Shown: positions 37,830 to 47,899 of the stretch, piece after piece
Position numbering within the stretch: position 1 is the stretch's first letter
Layout of the letters: each line of letters starts with the position of its first letter
Assembly (NCBI RefSeq): GCF_036850765.1
Contig: NC_089494.1
Coordinates: 231,154,779 to 231,218,778 of the forward strand
Source of the DNA: Saccopteryx bilineata
Lineage: Eukaryota; Chordata; Mammalia; Chiroptera; Emballonuridae
DNA: 64,000 nucleotides
Direction: 5' to 3'
Program-made: the position numbers and the translations under genes
Notes under the pieces: generated by a model
What the model was told of the DNA's origin: nothing
Databases searched by the model: none
Seen by the model: only the letters and a program-made list of their open reading frames with translations

Positions 37830-38010
37830 ATGGAGAGAAACAGACACGGATCCAAAGCCTGGATTCTTGTCTCAGTTCTGTGCCTGCTGCTTGTGATCTT
37901 GAGTAGGTTGTAGTTACCCTAAGTCTCAACAGCCTCCTGTGTGAAATGAGACTAATCATAACTACCTCACAGAGTTGTGAGGGTTAAATAATTTAATTTT
38001 AAAATTTATT
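37830..38010 (+). repeat. MIR SINE
   Basis: CAAAGCCTGGATTCTTGTCT, CAGCCTCCTGTGTGAAATGA and ACAGAGTTGTGAGGGTTAAA are in MIR order. Confidence 0.75.
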
Positions 38011-38469
38011 GCATACTTGCAATGCCCAAGCCTCGTGATGAGCTTTTTGTATAAACAGATCAATAAAATCTTTCTCCTGTCATTATCCCAAAAGAGCTCA
38101 CTGTCTTAAGAGAAATATCAGATAAATAAATACGGTATGATGTTAAGTGTTAAAATAAAGAATGTACAAAATGTTAAAGGAACTGTAACACCCACTAAAC
38201 CAAAATCTCAAGTGATCAAAGCATGTGTATCTGGTTTATTCTCTAATAAGTCCTTACTAAAATATTGGTTGAATAAATGAATATTCATGAAGTTGAAGAA
38301 TAAAACTTCACTTTCTTTGCCTCTTCCATTTTCTCACTTATCAAATCATGTTAGCCTAGCTTGTGTCAACTCCTCTCACAAACCTTTTTCTGCAAAACTT
38401 CTTTTTTTTTTGCAAATCAACCAAGAAGAAAAATACATTCACCAGTGTGATTTTAAACCTGCTAAACTA

Positions 38470-39660
38470 AGAAATATTTCAAATACCCAGGAAAAGCAAA
38501 AATCAAATAATCGACAGAGTGAAAAGTCAACCTATGGTATGGGAGAAGACATTTGGAAACTGTTAATCTAATGAGGGGTTTATATCCAAAATATACAAGA
38601 AATTTATATAATTCTATAGAAAAAAGCCAAATAACCCAATTAAAAGATGAGCAAAGAAGCTGAATGTATATATATTTTTTTCCAAAGAAGACATACAAAT
38701 AGCCAACTGGTATATGAAAAGGTATAGAACATCATTAATTATCAAGGAAATGCAAATCAAAACCACAGTAAACCATCATCTAATCCTGTTAGAATGGTTT
38801 TTATCAAGAAGTCAAAGGTAAGTGTTGATGAAAATGTGAAAAAAAAAACCCCACCAAAAACCCTTGTGCCCTGTTGTTGGGAATATATATTGGTATAACC
38901 ATTAAGAAGATTCTTTAAAAACTTAAAGAAAAATACATACCTAATGTTCTAGCAATCTCATTTCTGGGCATATATCCAAAGGAAATGAAATCATGATATT
39001 GAAGAGATATTAGCACTCCCATGTTCGTTGCATCATTATTCACAATAGGCACGATATGGAAACAACCTAAATGTCTGCCTATGGTTGAATAAAGACAATA
39101 TAGTGTACATACAATGGAATGTTATTTAGCTTTTAAAAAGAAGAGGCGGCCCTGGCCGGTTGGCTCAGCGGTACAGCGTTGGCCTGGCGTGCGGGGGACC
39201 CGGGTTCGATTCCCGGCCAGGGCACTTGCTTCTCCATTCCCCCCCTCCTTCCTCTCTGTCTCTCTCTTCCCCTCCTGCAGCCGGGGCTCCGTTGGAGCAG
39301 GGATGGCTCGGGTGCTGGGGATGGCTCCTTGGCCTCTGCCCCAGGTGCTAGAGTGGCTCTGGTTGCGGCAGGGCGACGCCCCGGAGGGGCAGAGCATCGC
39401 CCCTGGTGGGTGTGCCGGGTGGATCCCGGTCGGGCGCATGCGGTAGTCTGTCTGACTGTCTCTCCCAGTTTCCAGCTTCAGAAAAATACAAAAAAATAAA
39501 AAATAAAAATAAATAAATAAAAAGAAGGGGCTCTGCCATTTGTGAAGATAATTATGAGCCTGGAGTATATTGTGCTGAAGGAAATAAGTCAGACAAAAAA
39601 AAAAAAAAAAAAGAAAAGAAAAATACTACATGATCTCACTTACATGTAAAATTGATGAAT
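38470..39660 (+). mobile_element. L1 3' part (ORF2 end), split by a SINE
   Basis: L1 ORF2-type DNA: CAACCTATGGTATGGGAGAA, GGGGTTTATATCCAAAATAT, GGAAATGCAAATCAAAACCA, TCTGGGCATATATCCAAAGG. After the SINE at 39149-39518 it continues with GGAAATAAGTCAGACA and CTACATGATCTCACTTACAT. It is 5'-truncated and full of stops. Confidence 0.8.
39149..39518 (+). mobile_element. Young full-length tRNA-derived SINE inside the L1
   Basis: Starts GCCCTGGCCGGTTGGCTCAG, is CpG-rich, and ends in an A-rich tail with AAATAAATAA. A probable target duplication AAAAAGAAGRGGC flanks it. The middle lacks one of the two CTGGTGGGC modules and the CACATAGGAGAAGCGCCC segment. Confidence 0.94.
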
Positions 39661-39951
39661 TCCTGATTGCCAAGTATACTGACCCTTTTGAGCCTCTGTA
39701 TTACCTGATGTATTAGTTGTGTTTGTTGTTGCTGATTATTTTTTCTCAGAAACCTTCAACTCATTTTTTTTTCTTTTTCTTTCTTTTTTTTTTTTTTAAC
39801 TTCTCACCTTATTTTTTAAAAATATTTCTGGGTGCTCCCTGTCCTCTTCTTGGGGTTTTCTCTCAATTCAAAGACTGATGGTTCTTGGAAACATCTTACT
39901 CTTCTTGGATAGTACTTCCACTACTGGTTTTAACTGTTGATGATGATTTCT

Positions 39952-40464
39952 CTTGGGCAAATGAGTTTGTAAAATATGATTTTTTAAGTTTGCTCTATTT
40001 TATTGTTAAAAATGGCTGCCCAGATATGCGATCTGTGAAAGTGCTAATTACCTTCCTGCTTGGGAAGGGCCATTGTTATGCTAATGTTGCCGGAGGAGGA
40101 GTTTTTGCACCAAGAAAAGTTTGTGCAGAAATGGAAGGAAGAAGAAGGAAGCCAAGATGGCAGATTGCTGAAGAAGAAGCCAGTTTGGCAGAGATTAGGA
40201 AGGAGAAGATGTGCAGATGAGGAACCAGAGGTGACTGAGCTGGGGGGCCTTTATTCTAGGAAAATCCGGATGTGTCAGTAGCTTTGTGAGCTCTGAATGA
40301 GCAGGTTTTGGAGCCCTGTGTGTTTTTACTCACCTGCCGGGTGCGAGGCTAGAATGAAGGAATGGCTCACCAGTTTTTGGCTTTGTAGTTTCTTTACCAT
40401 CTTCCTGAATCTAATGAGAATCTGCATGTGAATGGCCATGATGGCGGTGGCCCCTGGCCTTACA
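39952..40464 (+). mobile_element. Probable solo LTR of an endogenous retrovirus
   Basis: About 510 bp with a GA-rich U3-like core, GGTGCGAGGCTAGAATGAAG (decayed AATAAA), and an end CCTGGCCTTACA. ATTTCT precedes (39946-39951) and follows (40465-40470). No gag, pol or env sequence is present. The short ORFs inside are LTR readings. Confidence 0.55.
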
Positions 40465-40722
40465 ATTTCTAAATTATATTCCCAGAATACAATTCCCTTT
40501 TAAGAGGTAGACTTTAAATTTCTAACAATATACCTGTCATCCTCAAATGATAATTATTTTTGAAGCATAAAACTCAAAGTGCTCAAAAATGGGAATCATC
40601 ACCTCCTATTCCAGACACTTTGTTCGCCTTCTGGTACCATCATGCTCCCAATACATCAATCATTCACATCATCATACAAGGAAAATATCCTTGATTCTTT
40701 CTTCTTCTCTTATGCTCAATGT

Positions 40723-41051
40723 TGTGGGTGGAGCACAGGGCACATTCCTAGCAGCTGTGGCTGATGCAATGCTGTGAGAATACTCCAGCTCCCAGAAGCC
40801 TCCTGGGCATACCCAGGAAGGGAGCTCGCCCACTATAAGGAAGTGACTTAGCGCCAACCACGCAGCTCCCTGATCTTTTCAGCCACTGGCTATGAAGGAC
40901 ACGCTATAACATCCTATTGGCTGAACCCATGTATATAAGCTAACTTACTTCCGGAATAAAGTGGATCTGCGTCACTGAACCTGGTCCCCAGAGTTGGGTC
41001 TTTGTGTCTCCATCTTCCCCCCCCCCCCGCCCCCGGCAGGACTTGTCCACA
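40723..41051 (+). mobile_element. Solo LTR, 329 bp, with 5-bp target duplication
   Basis: It begins TGTGGGTGGAG and ends TTGTCCACA, giving the inverted ends TGTGG/CCACA. AATGT lies on both sides (40718-40722, 41052-41056). It has a TATA box (GTATATAAGC, 40931-40940) and a polyadenylation signal (AATAAA, 40955-40960). A long C run lies at 41018-41032. No retroviral genes are next to it, so it is a solo LTR left by recombination between two LTRs. Confidence 0.85.
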
Positions 41052-41253
41052 AATGTTATTAGTAATAGTTGGCTTCCTCCCCCCATTCCCAGGCACTTCA
41101 AAGGTCACATTTCCCAGAATCCTTGCAATTAGTCAGGGCCTCTGACTAATTCTAGTCAGGGGACTGTAACCAAAAGTGGCAGGTATTACTTCGGACCAAA
41201 GCTAATGTCTAAATTTCCATCTTCTTTTCCACTCTTGTAATGGCCCAAGAAGC

Positions 41254-41277
41254 TTTTTTTTTTTTTTTTTTTTTTTT
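41254..41277. repeat. Poly(T) tract
   Basis: 24 T in a row with no SINE body attached on either side. Confidence 0.9.
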
Positions 41278-41745
41278 AAATGCCACCTCTTTAAAATGAC
41301 AGAATCTGCATCATCTGGATGATTCTGTGGAGTAAAAATTCCCCCTCCCCCCAACATCAACATATGATAGACATTTAGTGTAAACAGAGTGGAACCCTTT
41401 GTTGTGGAAAGTCACTGAGACTTGGGTGTGTTTCTGACTATAATATGACTTGGTTCCCTGACTGGTATATTTACCTCATCTAGTATGTAGAAGCTTCTTT
41501 CAGATTTTTCTTTTTCTTGTATCTATTAGCTCATTTTTATTTCTTTCTATTATTTGTTTTCCTGGATTGCTTCCACAGCCTCTGGGCTGAGTTCACTAAA
41601 CACTCAATTTTTTTACCCTTTAAAACTTACCTTCTCCACATCTACCAGAGTGTTTTAATTTAAAATTCAAATATGACATTGTCACTCCCAGCTTGAATCT
41701 TCTAATGATCCCCCTATTACTTATAACAGCAATTTTTATTCTTTT

Positions 41746-42127
41746 TTTTTTTTTTTTCATTTTTCTGAAGCTGGAAACAGGGAGAGACAGTCAGACAGAC
41801 TCCCGCATGCGCCCGACGGGGATCCACCCGGCACGCCCACCAGGGGGCGACGCTCTGCCCACCAGGGGGCGATGCTCTGCCCATCCTGGGCGTCGCCATG
41901 TTGCGACCAGAGCCACTCTAGCGCCTGAGGCAGAGGCCACAGAGCCATCCCCAGCGCCCGGGCCATCTTTGCTCCAATGGAGCCTTGGCTGCGGGAGGGG
42001 AAGAGAGAGACAGAGAGGAAAGCACGGCAGAGGGGTGGAGAAGTAAATGGGTGCTTCTCCTGTGTGCCCTGGCCGGGAATCGAACCTGGGTCCTCCGCAT
42101 GCTAGGCCAACGCTCTACCGCTGAGCC
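41746..42127 (-). mobile_element. Young tRNA-derived SINE, antisense, slightly 5'-truncated
   Basis: Poly(T), TTTTTCTGAAGCTGGAAACA, two complete CCACCAGGGGGCG modules, and the tRNA-like part. It stops at GCTGAGC, lacking the last ~18 bp of the usual head. A target duplication, CAGCAATTTTTATTCTTT, lies at 41728-41745 and 42128-42145, so the truncation happened at insertion. Confidence 0.96.
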
Positions 42128-42379
42128 AGCAATTTTTATTCTTTATTCCCTGGAACAATTCATTGGTGTTCTAGGGGGAAAAACTCTAATGATAAAGATT
42201 GAATTAGTAATGCACAAAGTCTTGGAGGTTTACAAAACATATTAGTAGAACATTATAATATCACATGATAAAAGTTAGTATAACTTGTTTTAAATAGTCT
42301 TTCCCTGATTACTGGACCTCTAACCATTTTTAAAAGAATGCCTTTTAGTATCAGAATATCAGAATATTGTCTGAGATCT

Positions 42380-43320
42380 TCCCTGGCCCCAAAGCCCTTT
42401 ATGATCAACCTCTGTATACCCCTCCAGCTTCTTTTCCTACTATCTTTTACTTTATCATTTATGCTTCAACTACATTAAATGCCTAAAGATCTTGCACACA
42501 TGGTGCATGGAAGAAATGTGCTTTCATCAATGTTGTTTGTTTCAGCTAGAATGCATGGCCTCAACCCCATGCCAATCACGCATATAACTTGTGATCAGCC
42601 TTTCAGACCAAGTTCAAATAATGTTTGTTGCAAGAGGCTGTGGTGTAAGACCTAAAACTAAAACTCAATATTACATTCTGCCTTGATGGTGAAATCAGGA
42701 GGGTCTTAATCTATTCCTGTGGATAAGTTTCCCTAGACAAATAACCCTTTATCATAGGACCAGACACAGGTCCTGCTTTTTCCTGAATAATCGGTTTCAG
42801 TTCCCAGCTTCCCTGTGGAGTTATTCAAATGAGCCAGTCATATCCATACCTCTCCCTGTGGAAACCAGGGGGCATCTTACCTTTTTGGTACTACAAAGCC
42901 TACCTCCCAGCCCCTGACTGCTCACTCTGTTCTTGAATACAACCCGAATGTGGCCTTGCATGGACACCTATATGACTAACAAGCTGCTATTGATGTCTTC
43001 CATCCACTGTCAGTTATCACATGTTCAGCCACCCTAGGGCAGTTATCCTTCTCTTGCCAACAGAATGAATAGGAGGCATTCAAATTGGAGATCTTCATAG
43101 ACATCTTGCCTCACAGTTCCCTTAATTCAACCTGACCTCATAAGCACTTTGTATGCATTTTTCCTTGCACTTGCCACATTTTATTGCAATTCTGTCTTTA
43201 TGTGTCTCTATATTAAATTGTGAACTCCTTGATATCAGATGCCAAGCCTTACCCAGTATCTGCCACATTGTTTTTGCAATGCTGCTTGTCAATCTGATAG
43301 AAATATTAAATAATGTGTCT
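42380..43320 (+). repeat. L2 (LINE2) fragments
   Basis: The first part has AAGCCCTTTATGATCAACCT. The last part has CACTTGCCACATTTTATTGC, ATTGTGAACTCCTTGATATC and AGTATCTGCCACATTG. The middle (42640-43080) is less clear and may be unrelated. Confidence 0.55.
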
Positions 43321-43329
43321 TAATGAACA

Positions 43330-43470
43330 TTTCTATAATTGACAGCTCAAGGCTCCACAAGGTTGATACTGTCCTTATTCTAGAGATGAGAAACTTGAAC
43401 CTTAATTGTTTTAAGCAATTTGTTTTAAGCGATTTGCCTCAAAACTACATGTGTTAAGAGTCTGAGCTGG
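43330..43470 (+). repeat. MIR-like fragment
   Basis: GTTGATACTGTCCTTATTCT, AGAGATGAGAAACTTGAAC and GAGTCTGAGCTGGACC resemble the MIR 3' half. Confidence 0.45.
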
Positions 43471-45238
43471 ACCTTGTAAGTAGGTAAAGACTGTGGTGTT
43501 TATATACGGGCAGGCGTACTGCTCAGTCATCGAGTCTGTGATGTACCTAGTGGTTTGGTGGATATGGGAGGAAAACTCAGGCATGCGTGACTTTCCTCTG
43601 TCTCCCAATTGGTGATGGAATTCAAAATTGGGCACAAGAGGTACAAAGTATCTCACATTCTGAAGACAACCACCAACAGGCGGGACTAGGTCTTCCTGGG
43701 TGTACTGAGAGGCAGCAGACATTGTCATTTCAACCACCATCCCCACACCAGCCCAAATAAAAAGACGAAGAAAGAGGAGGGAAAAGAGGGTATGGAGAGA
43801 AAGTATAAGAGGAAAGGACCCCTTCAGATAATCGTTAGGGTGTGTGCTGTCAGCTACCAGAGAAGGTTATGGCTTTCTCTTCCCCTCTCCCAGGGAAGAA
43901 AAGAGCAAACCACTTAAAGAAAGAACACTTTGCACCTCCTTCCTGCTGCGACTGTTCACTTAGGTATGGACTTGCTGATGTGCCCCTGTGCCTGCAGGAA
44001 ACGAATGCTAGCCTGGGTAGAAAGAAAGAGGGAAAGCAGGGCAGCAGCCTGCCCTCCACTGTTTAGAAAGGTCAAGTTTCCAGTGGCTCAGGGGAACCAT
44101 CTAAGAGGCCTGCATGCAGGGCAAGTGGACCCAGCAGAACGAGGTTTTGTGACTCTCAGGGTCAGATGTGTGTGTGTGTGTGTGGGGGGGAGGTGGGGGG
44201 GGTGGGAAGGGGTTAGTGGGAGGGTGGTAATTGGTGGTGGTAGCTGTCTATCTTCATATTGGGGAACTGTGCAGTGAGGAAGCCCCCGCCTCCCTAGAAC
44301 ACACCATAAACCCAGAGAGAGAGGCAGTGTTTGGATGCCTGCCATGCAGAGGGCATGTTTGGTCAGGCTGCGTTAGCGGGAGCAGCGTCGCCATCTGGCA
44401 CAGGACTGCAGTCACTTAACCATGCAGCCAAGACCATTGTCTTTCTTTGTGCACATTCCACCTCCCAATATCTAGCCCCAGGGAGGAAGGCAAGGTAACA
44501 ATGCGGGCCAGCCATTTCCCCTCCTCCAGCGGTTCCGTTCCTTGAGCTACAAGGTAGGGAAGCGTGGTGGTGGGAAGGGATTAGGATTTTATTTGATTTT
44601 TTTGGCAAACGTAAAGGCAGAGAATGGGGTTGAAATTTTAAATAAGATGGAGTTTTGTTAGTAAATAACTGAACATGGACAGGGAGTTATGGAATCTCTT
44701 GAGATGAAAGCATAGGAAAAGGAGAATCATTAATGTATTGAGGGCGAGGATTAGAGAAAACAAAACAAAAACTCCCTGTTTGAATCCAACAAGTTCTGGC
44801 TGTCCAGTCAGCCGGTAACCTAGACAGATTGTTAAAGTGATAGCCTCATTGCCTCACACAAAGTGAATTTCAATCAGTCGGTGGAATGTGGAGGGAGCTC
44901 GAGTCTGCTCCTCAGGGAACGCCTGAGACCTTGTTCCTGTCCACTATAATGATCTACTGATGAGCAGCGTGGTGGTTTCCCTGAGATGTCACCCCCCCCC
45001 AATTAAAGGTGACTGCTGGTTCCTTCTGGGAGACCCTGGACAGGCAAGGAGCTGAGCTGCTGCTGGTCTCTAGTGCTGCAAGGGTTATCCCCACTTAGCA
45101 CAGCGCACCCCTGCAGGGCACCTGGTGCACACAGCAGCTTCCTGATAACCAGAAACCACAGATATACATGAGGTTTCTTTCATCATAAACTTTAATTTTA
45201 GCTAAGGTAAGATTTACTTGATAATTATTCTGAGCATC
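43471..45238. other. GC-richer intronic stretch
   Basis: No confident gene: the ORFs at 43411-44600 lie on both strands and show no domain. It contains a G-rich tract (44171-44225) and a C run at 44992-45000. Confidence 0.45.
44171..44225 (+). repeat. (GT)n followed by multiple G runs
   Basis: GT units pass into G tracts of 7, 8, 3, 4, 3 and 3 bases within 42 bp. The pattern satisfies the usual G-quadruplex rule on the + strand. Confidence 0.85.
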
Positions 45239-45246
45239 GGCTAAAG

Positions 45247-45610
45247 CAGGGGTCCCCAAACTTTTTACACAGGGGGCCAGTTCACTGTCCCTCAGACCGT
45301 TGGAGGGCCGGACTATAAAAAAAACTATGAACAAATCCCTATGCACACTGCACATACCTTATCTTAAAGTAAAAAAACAAAATGGGAACAAATACAATAT
45401 TTAAAATAAAGAACAAGTAAATTTAAATCAACCAACTGACCAGTATTTCATTGGGAACTATGGGCCTGCTTTTGGCTAATGAGATGGTCAATGTGCTCCT
45501 CTCACTGACCACCAATGAAAGAGGTGCCCCTTCTGGAAGTGTGGCGGGGGCCAGAAAAATGGCGTCAGGGGGCTGCATGCGGCCCGTGGGCCGTAGTTTG
45601 GGGGCCCCTG
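45247..45610 (+). mobile_element. hAT non-autonomous element, 364 bp
   Basis: Ends CAGGGGTCCCCAAACTTTTT and GTTTGGGGGCCCCTG are inverted repeats. A perfect 8-bp duplication GGCTAAAG lies at 45239-45246 and 45611-45618, the hAT hallmark. It has no coding capacity. The strand is arbitrary. Confidence 0.93.
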
Positions 45611-46342
45611 GGCTAAAGCCTCCCATGATATATCCTTAAACTGAACATACATTACTGGGATATGGAAAGGTTTTCTCACCAAATCCAAAACAGCCAGTTT
45701 TGAAAACCTTGAGGACAAAAATAAAATTATGTGTGTGCCTTTTTTATAATATAGGAAATCAGGTTTGGGAGAGTTACTTAGGAAACTGAAGAGAAACATC
45801 TCTATGATATGTCTACATTTAATTTTGATTTATTGTTCTCTGTTTCTTATAGTGTGGGTTGTAAAATGGAGTAAAAAAAAAGGAAAACAAGGACTGCAAA
45901 GATAAAATCACAAAATAGCCACCTTTTATTGCACATTTATAGTCAGTCATTATTCTTGAAGTTATAAAAATAAGCATTTTTTCCTACTGTTACATTATGG
46001 AATGCTGATGTCTTCACTTGTGAGTGTTATATTTTTATGACACCAATCATCGCACAGGCTCAGGAGGGAACACGGTTAGGCTGAAAGAGGTTGTGGGTGG
46101 ACAAAGTGCATCAGGACCAGACGGGAATTTGGTAATTGACTCCCTTACTTTGCCAAGTGGAAACTAAGGCTCAGAGAGAGTTAGACTTGGCTGAACTTAT
46201 ACAATTAAGATGAGGAATGGTAAGTTTGAAATTAGAAAAAAAGAATTTTATAAAGATATGGATAGATTTGCCAAACTGTTACTGGTTTAATTCTAGAAAA
46301 TATACATTTAGCTGAGAAATTACCTCTTTTGTAGAAATGAGG

Positions 46343-46343
<1 letters not shown>

Positions 46344-46372
<29 letters not shown>
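46344..46372. repeat. (GT)n microsatellite
   Basis: About 14 GT units. Confidence 0.95.
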
Positions 46373-46374
<2 letters not shown>

Positions 46375-46430
46375 TTATAGAAAAGAAAAAGAAGTGAAAA
46401 GGTAATTATTGCAGGGGACTAGAAACAACA

Positions 46431-46595
46431 AAACCAATTTAGTGACTGAGTCCAACTCTTCGTTTTAATGAATGGAAACACTGAAGCTTGGAAGAACTAT
46501 GCTTTTACTCATGGTCACATGGCCGGTTAGATGACAGAATAAGATCAAGAACTGGTCACCAGTCCTGTGCCACTAAACTGACTGCCTATATTATT
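46431..46595 (+). repeat. MIR-like fragment
   Basis: AATGGAAACACTGAAGCTTG, CATGGTCACATGGCCGGTTA and ACCAGTCCTGTGCC fit the MIR 3' half. Confidence 0.55.
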
Positions 46596-46964
46596 GTCTG
46601 TTAGTATTGAGGGTGAATTTTAAAATTTTCTAAAAGATAATAAAATTTTATTTCACTTAAAAAAAGAAAAACACCCAACTTAAACAGTATTAATGGCCAT
46701 AGACTACTGAAACTATTAGCTTTTATAAGAACCTAGACTAAAGGTCTAAAGCAATGTTTGTTGAGAAAAACAGGCCAAATTGTGGATTTCAAGAAATACT
46801 GTCAACTACAACAATCTATTGTGTTGGAGCTTGGGCCTTGCTGCTCGTGAGACTTCTGGGAGAAATTAGGAATCTCAGCCTTGCTACCATTACATTTTGT
46901 GCTGGTTTTCTCTTTGTCATGGTGGTGGTGGTGGTGATGGTGGTGTATGTGTATCTGTGTGTGT

Positions 46965-47112
46965 GTGGGTGGTTCTGTGTATGGCAGGGTATTTGGCACC
47001 GTCCTTGACCAATATAGCATCTTTGTTTTTTGGTTAAGGCAACCATACATTGCTCCAGATACTGTCAAATGTCCTATAGGGGACAGAAGTGCTCCAGTGA
47101 AGAACCATTGGC
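46965..47112 (-). repeat. MER20-like relic, antisense
   Basis: The + strand has ATATAGCATCTTTG, ATACTGTCAAATGTCCTATA, GGGGACAGAAGTGCTCCAGT and GAAGAACCATTGG, the complement of the MER20 5' end. Confidence 0.55.
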
Positions 47113-47583
47113 TTACAGTGTTAGCCCTAAGCCTATGGGCTCTGCAGAATAAATGATTGCAGTTAGATATAGAGCCAAGGGACTGGGGAAAGGGAACATG
47201 GCAGTAACCGACACTTCCAATGACAAGAAATTTATATATAACTCATATTTGGAATGCGCATACCCACATCTGGAATTGAGATGTTAATCATAGCACATAC
47301 TTTTGGATTTTTACATACAAGGGCTTTAGGTTTCTGTATGGTAGGGGTGGTAGGGCACTGCGCTCAGAGCCTCCACGCCCAGAGCACAGCTTACCTCCCT
47401 GAGGTCCATAGCTAACCACGGCTGACAAGCTGGGCAGAAGATAAGAAAAGAACCTTACTTGGGTGACAAGACTGCTGGAAGAAAATTGGTTGCCCTCTAC
47501 TTCCTTTCTCCCCACTTCCTGTGACCTAGAATGTGGAGTTAATCAACCAGTCTTACCGTGTGGGTCAGGGCATCTGTTTAGGG

Positions 47584-47889
47584 CAGGGGTCGCGAACCTA
47601 TGGCTCGCGAGCCAGATATGGCTCTTTTGATGGCTGCATCTGGCTCACAGACAAATCTTTAATAATAAAAAAATAAAACGTTCTCATGTATTAAAATCCA
47701 TTCATTTTCTACCGTTCATGTTCATGGTTGCGGGTGGCTGGAGCCAATCACAGCTGTCCTCTGGGACAACACCAAATTTTTATTGGATAATGCGTAAGGT
47801 ACACGAGTCACTGTATGGCTCTCATGGAATTACACTTTAAAATATGTGGTGTTCATGGCTCTCTCAGCCAAAAAGGTTCCCGACCCCTG
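47584..47889 (+). mobile_element. hAT non-autonomous element, 306 bp
   Basis: The terminal inverted repeats are CAGGGGTCGCGAACC and GGTTCCCGACCCCTG. The 8-bp flanks are GTTTAGGG (47576-47583) and GTTTAGGT (47890-47897), differing at one base. Inside are the phrases TATGGCTCGCGAGCCAGATA and GGGTGGCTGGAGCCAATCAC. The family differs from the element at 45247. Confidence 0.93.
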
Positions 47890-47899
47890 GTTTAGGTGA

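Noticed and set aside
38287..38571. 94-codon plus ORF
   Set aside because: It runs into the L1 ORF2 relic and has no independent support.
39885..40281. 111-codon and 73-codon ORFs that look Lys/Glu-rich
   Set aside because: They lie in the LTR U3-like region; both frames of the GA-rich DNA give charged peptides.
43930..44345. ORFs of 85-115 codons near 44 kb
   Set aside because: They run through GT and G tracts and overlap on both strands.
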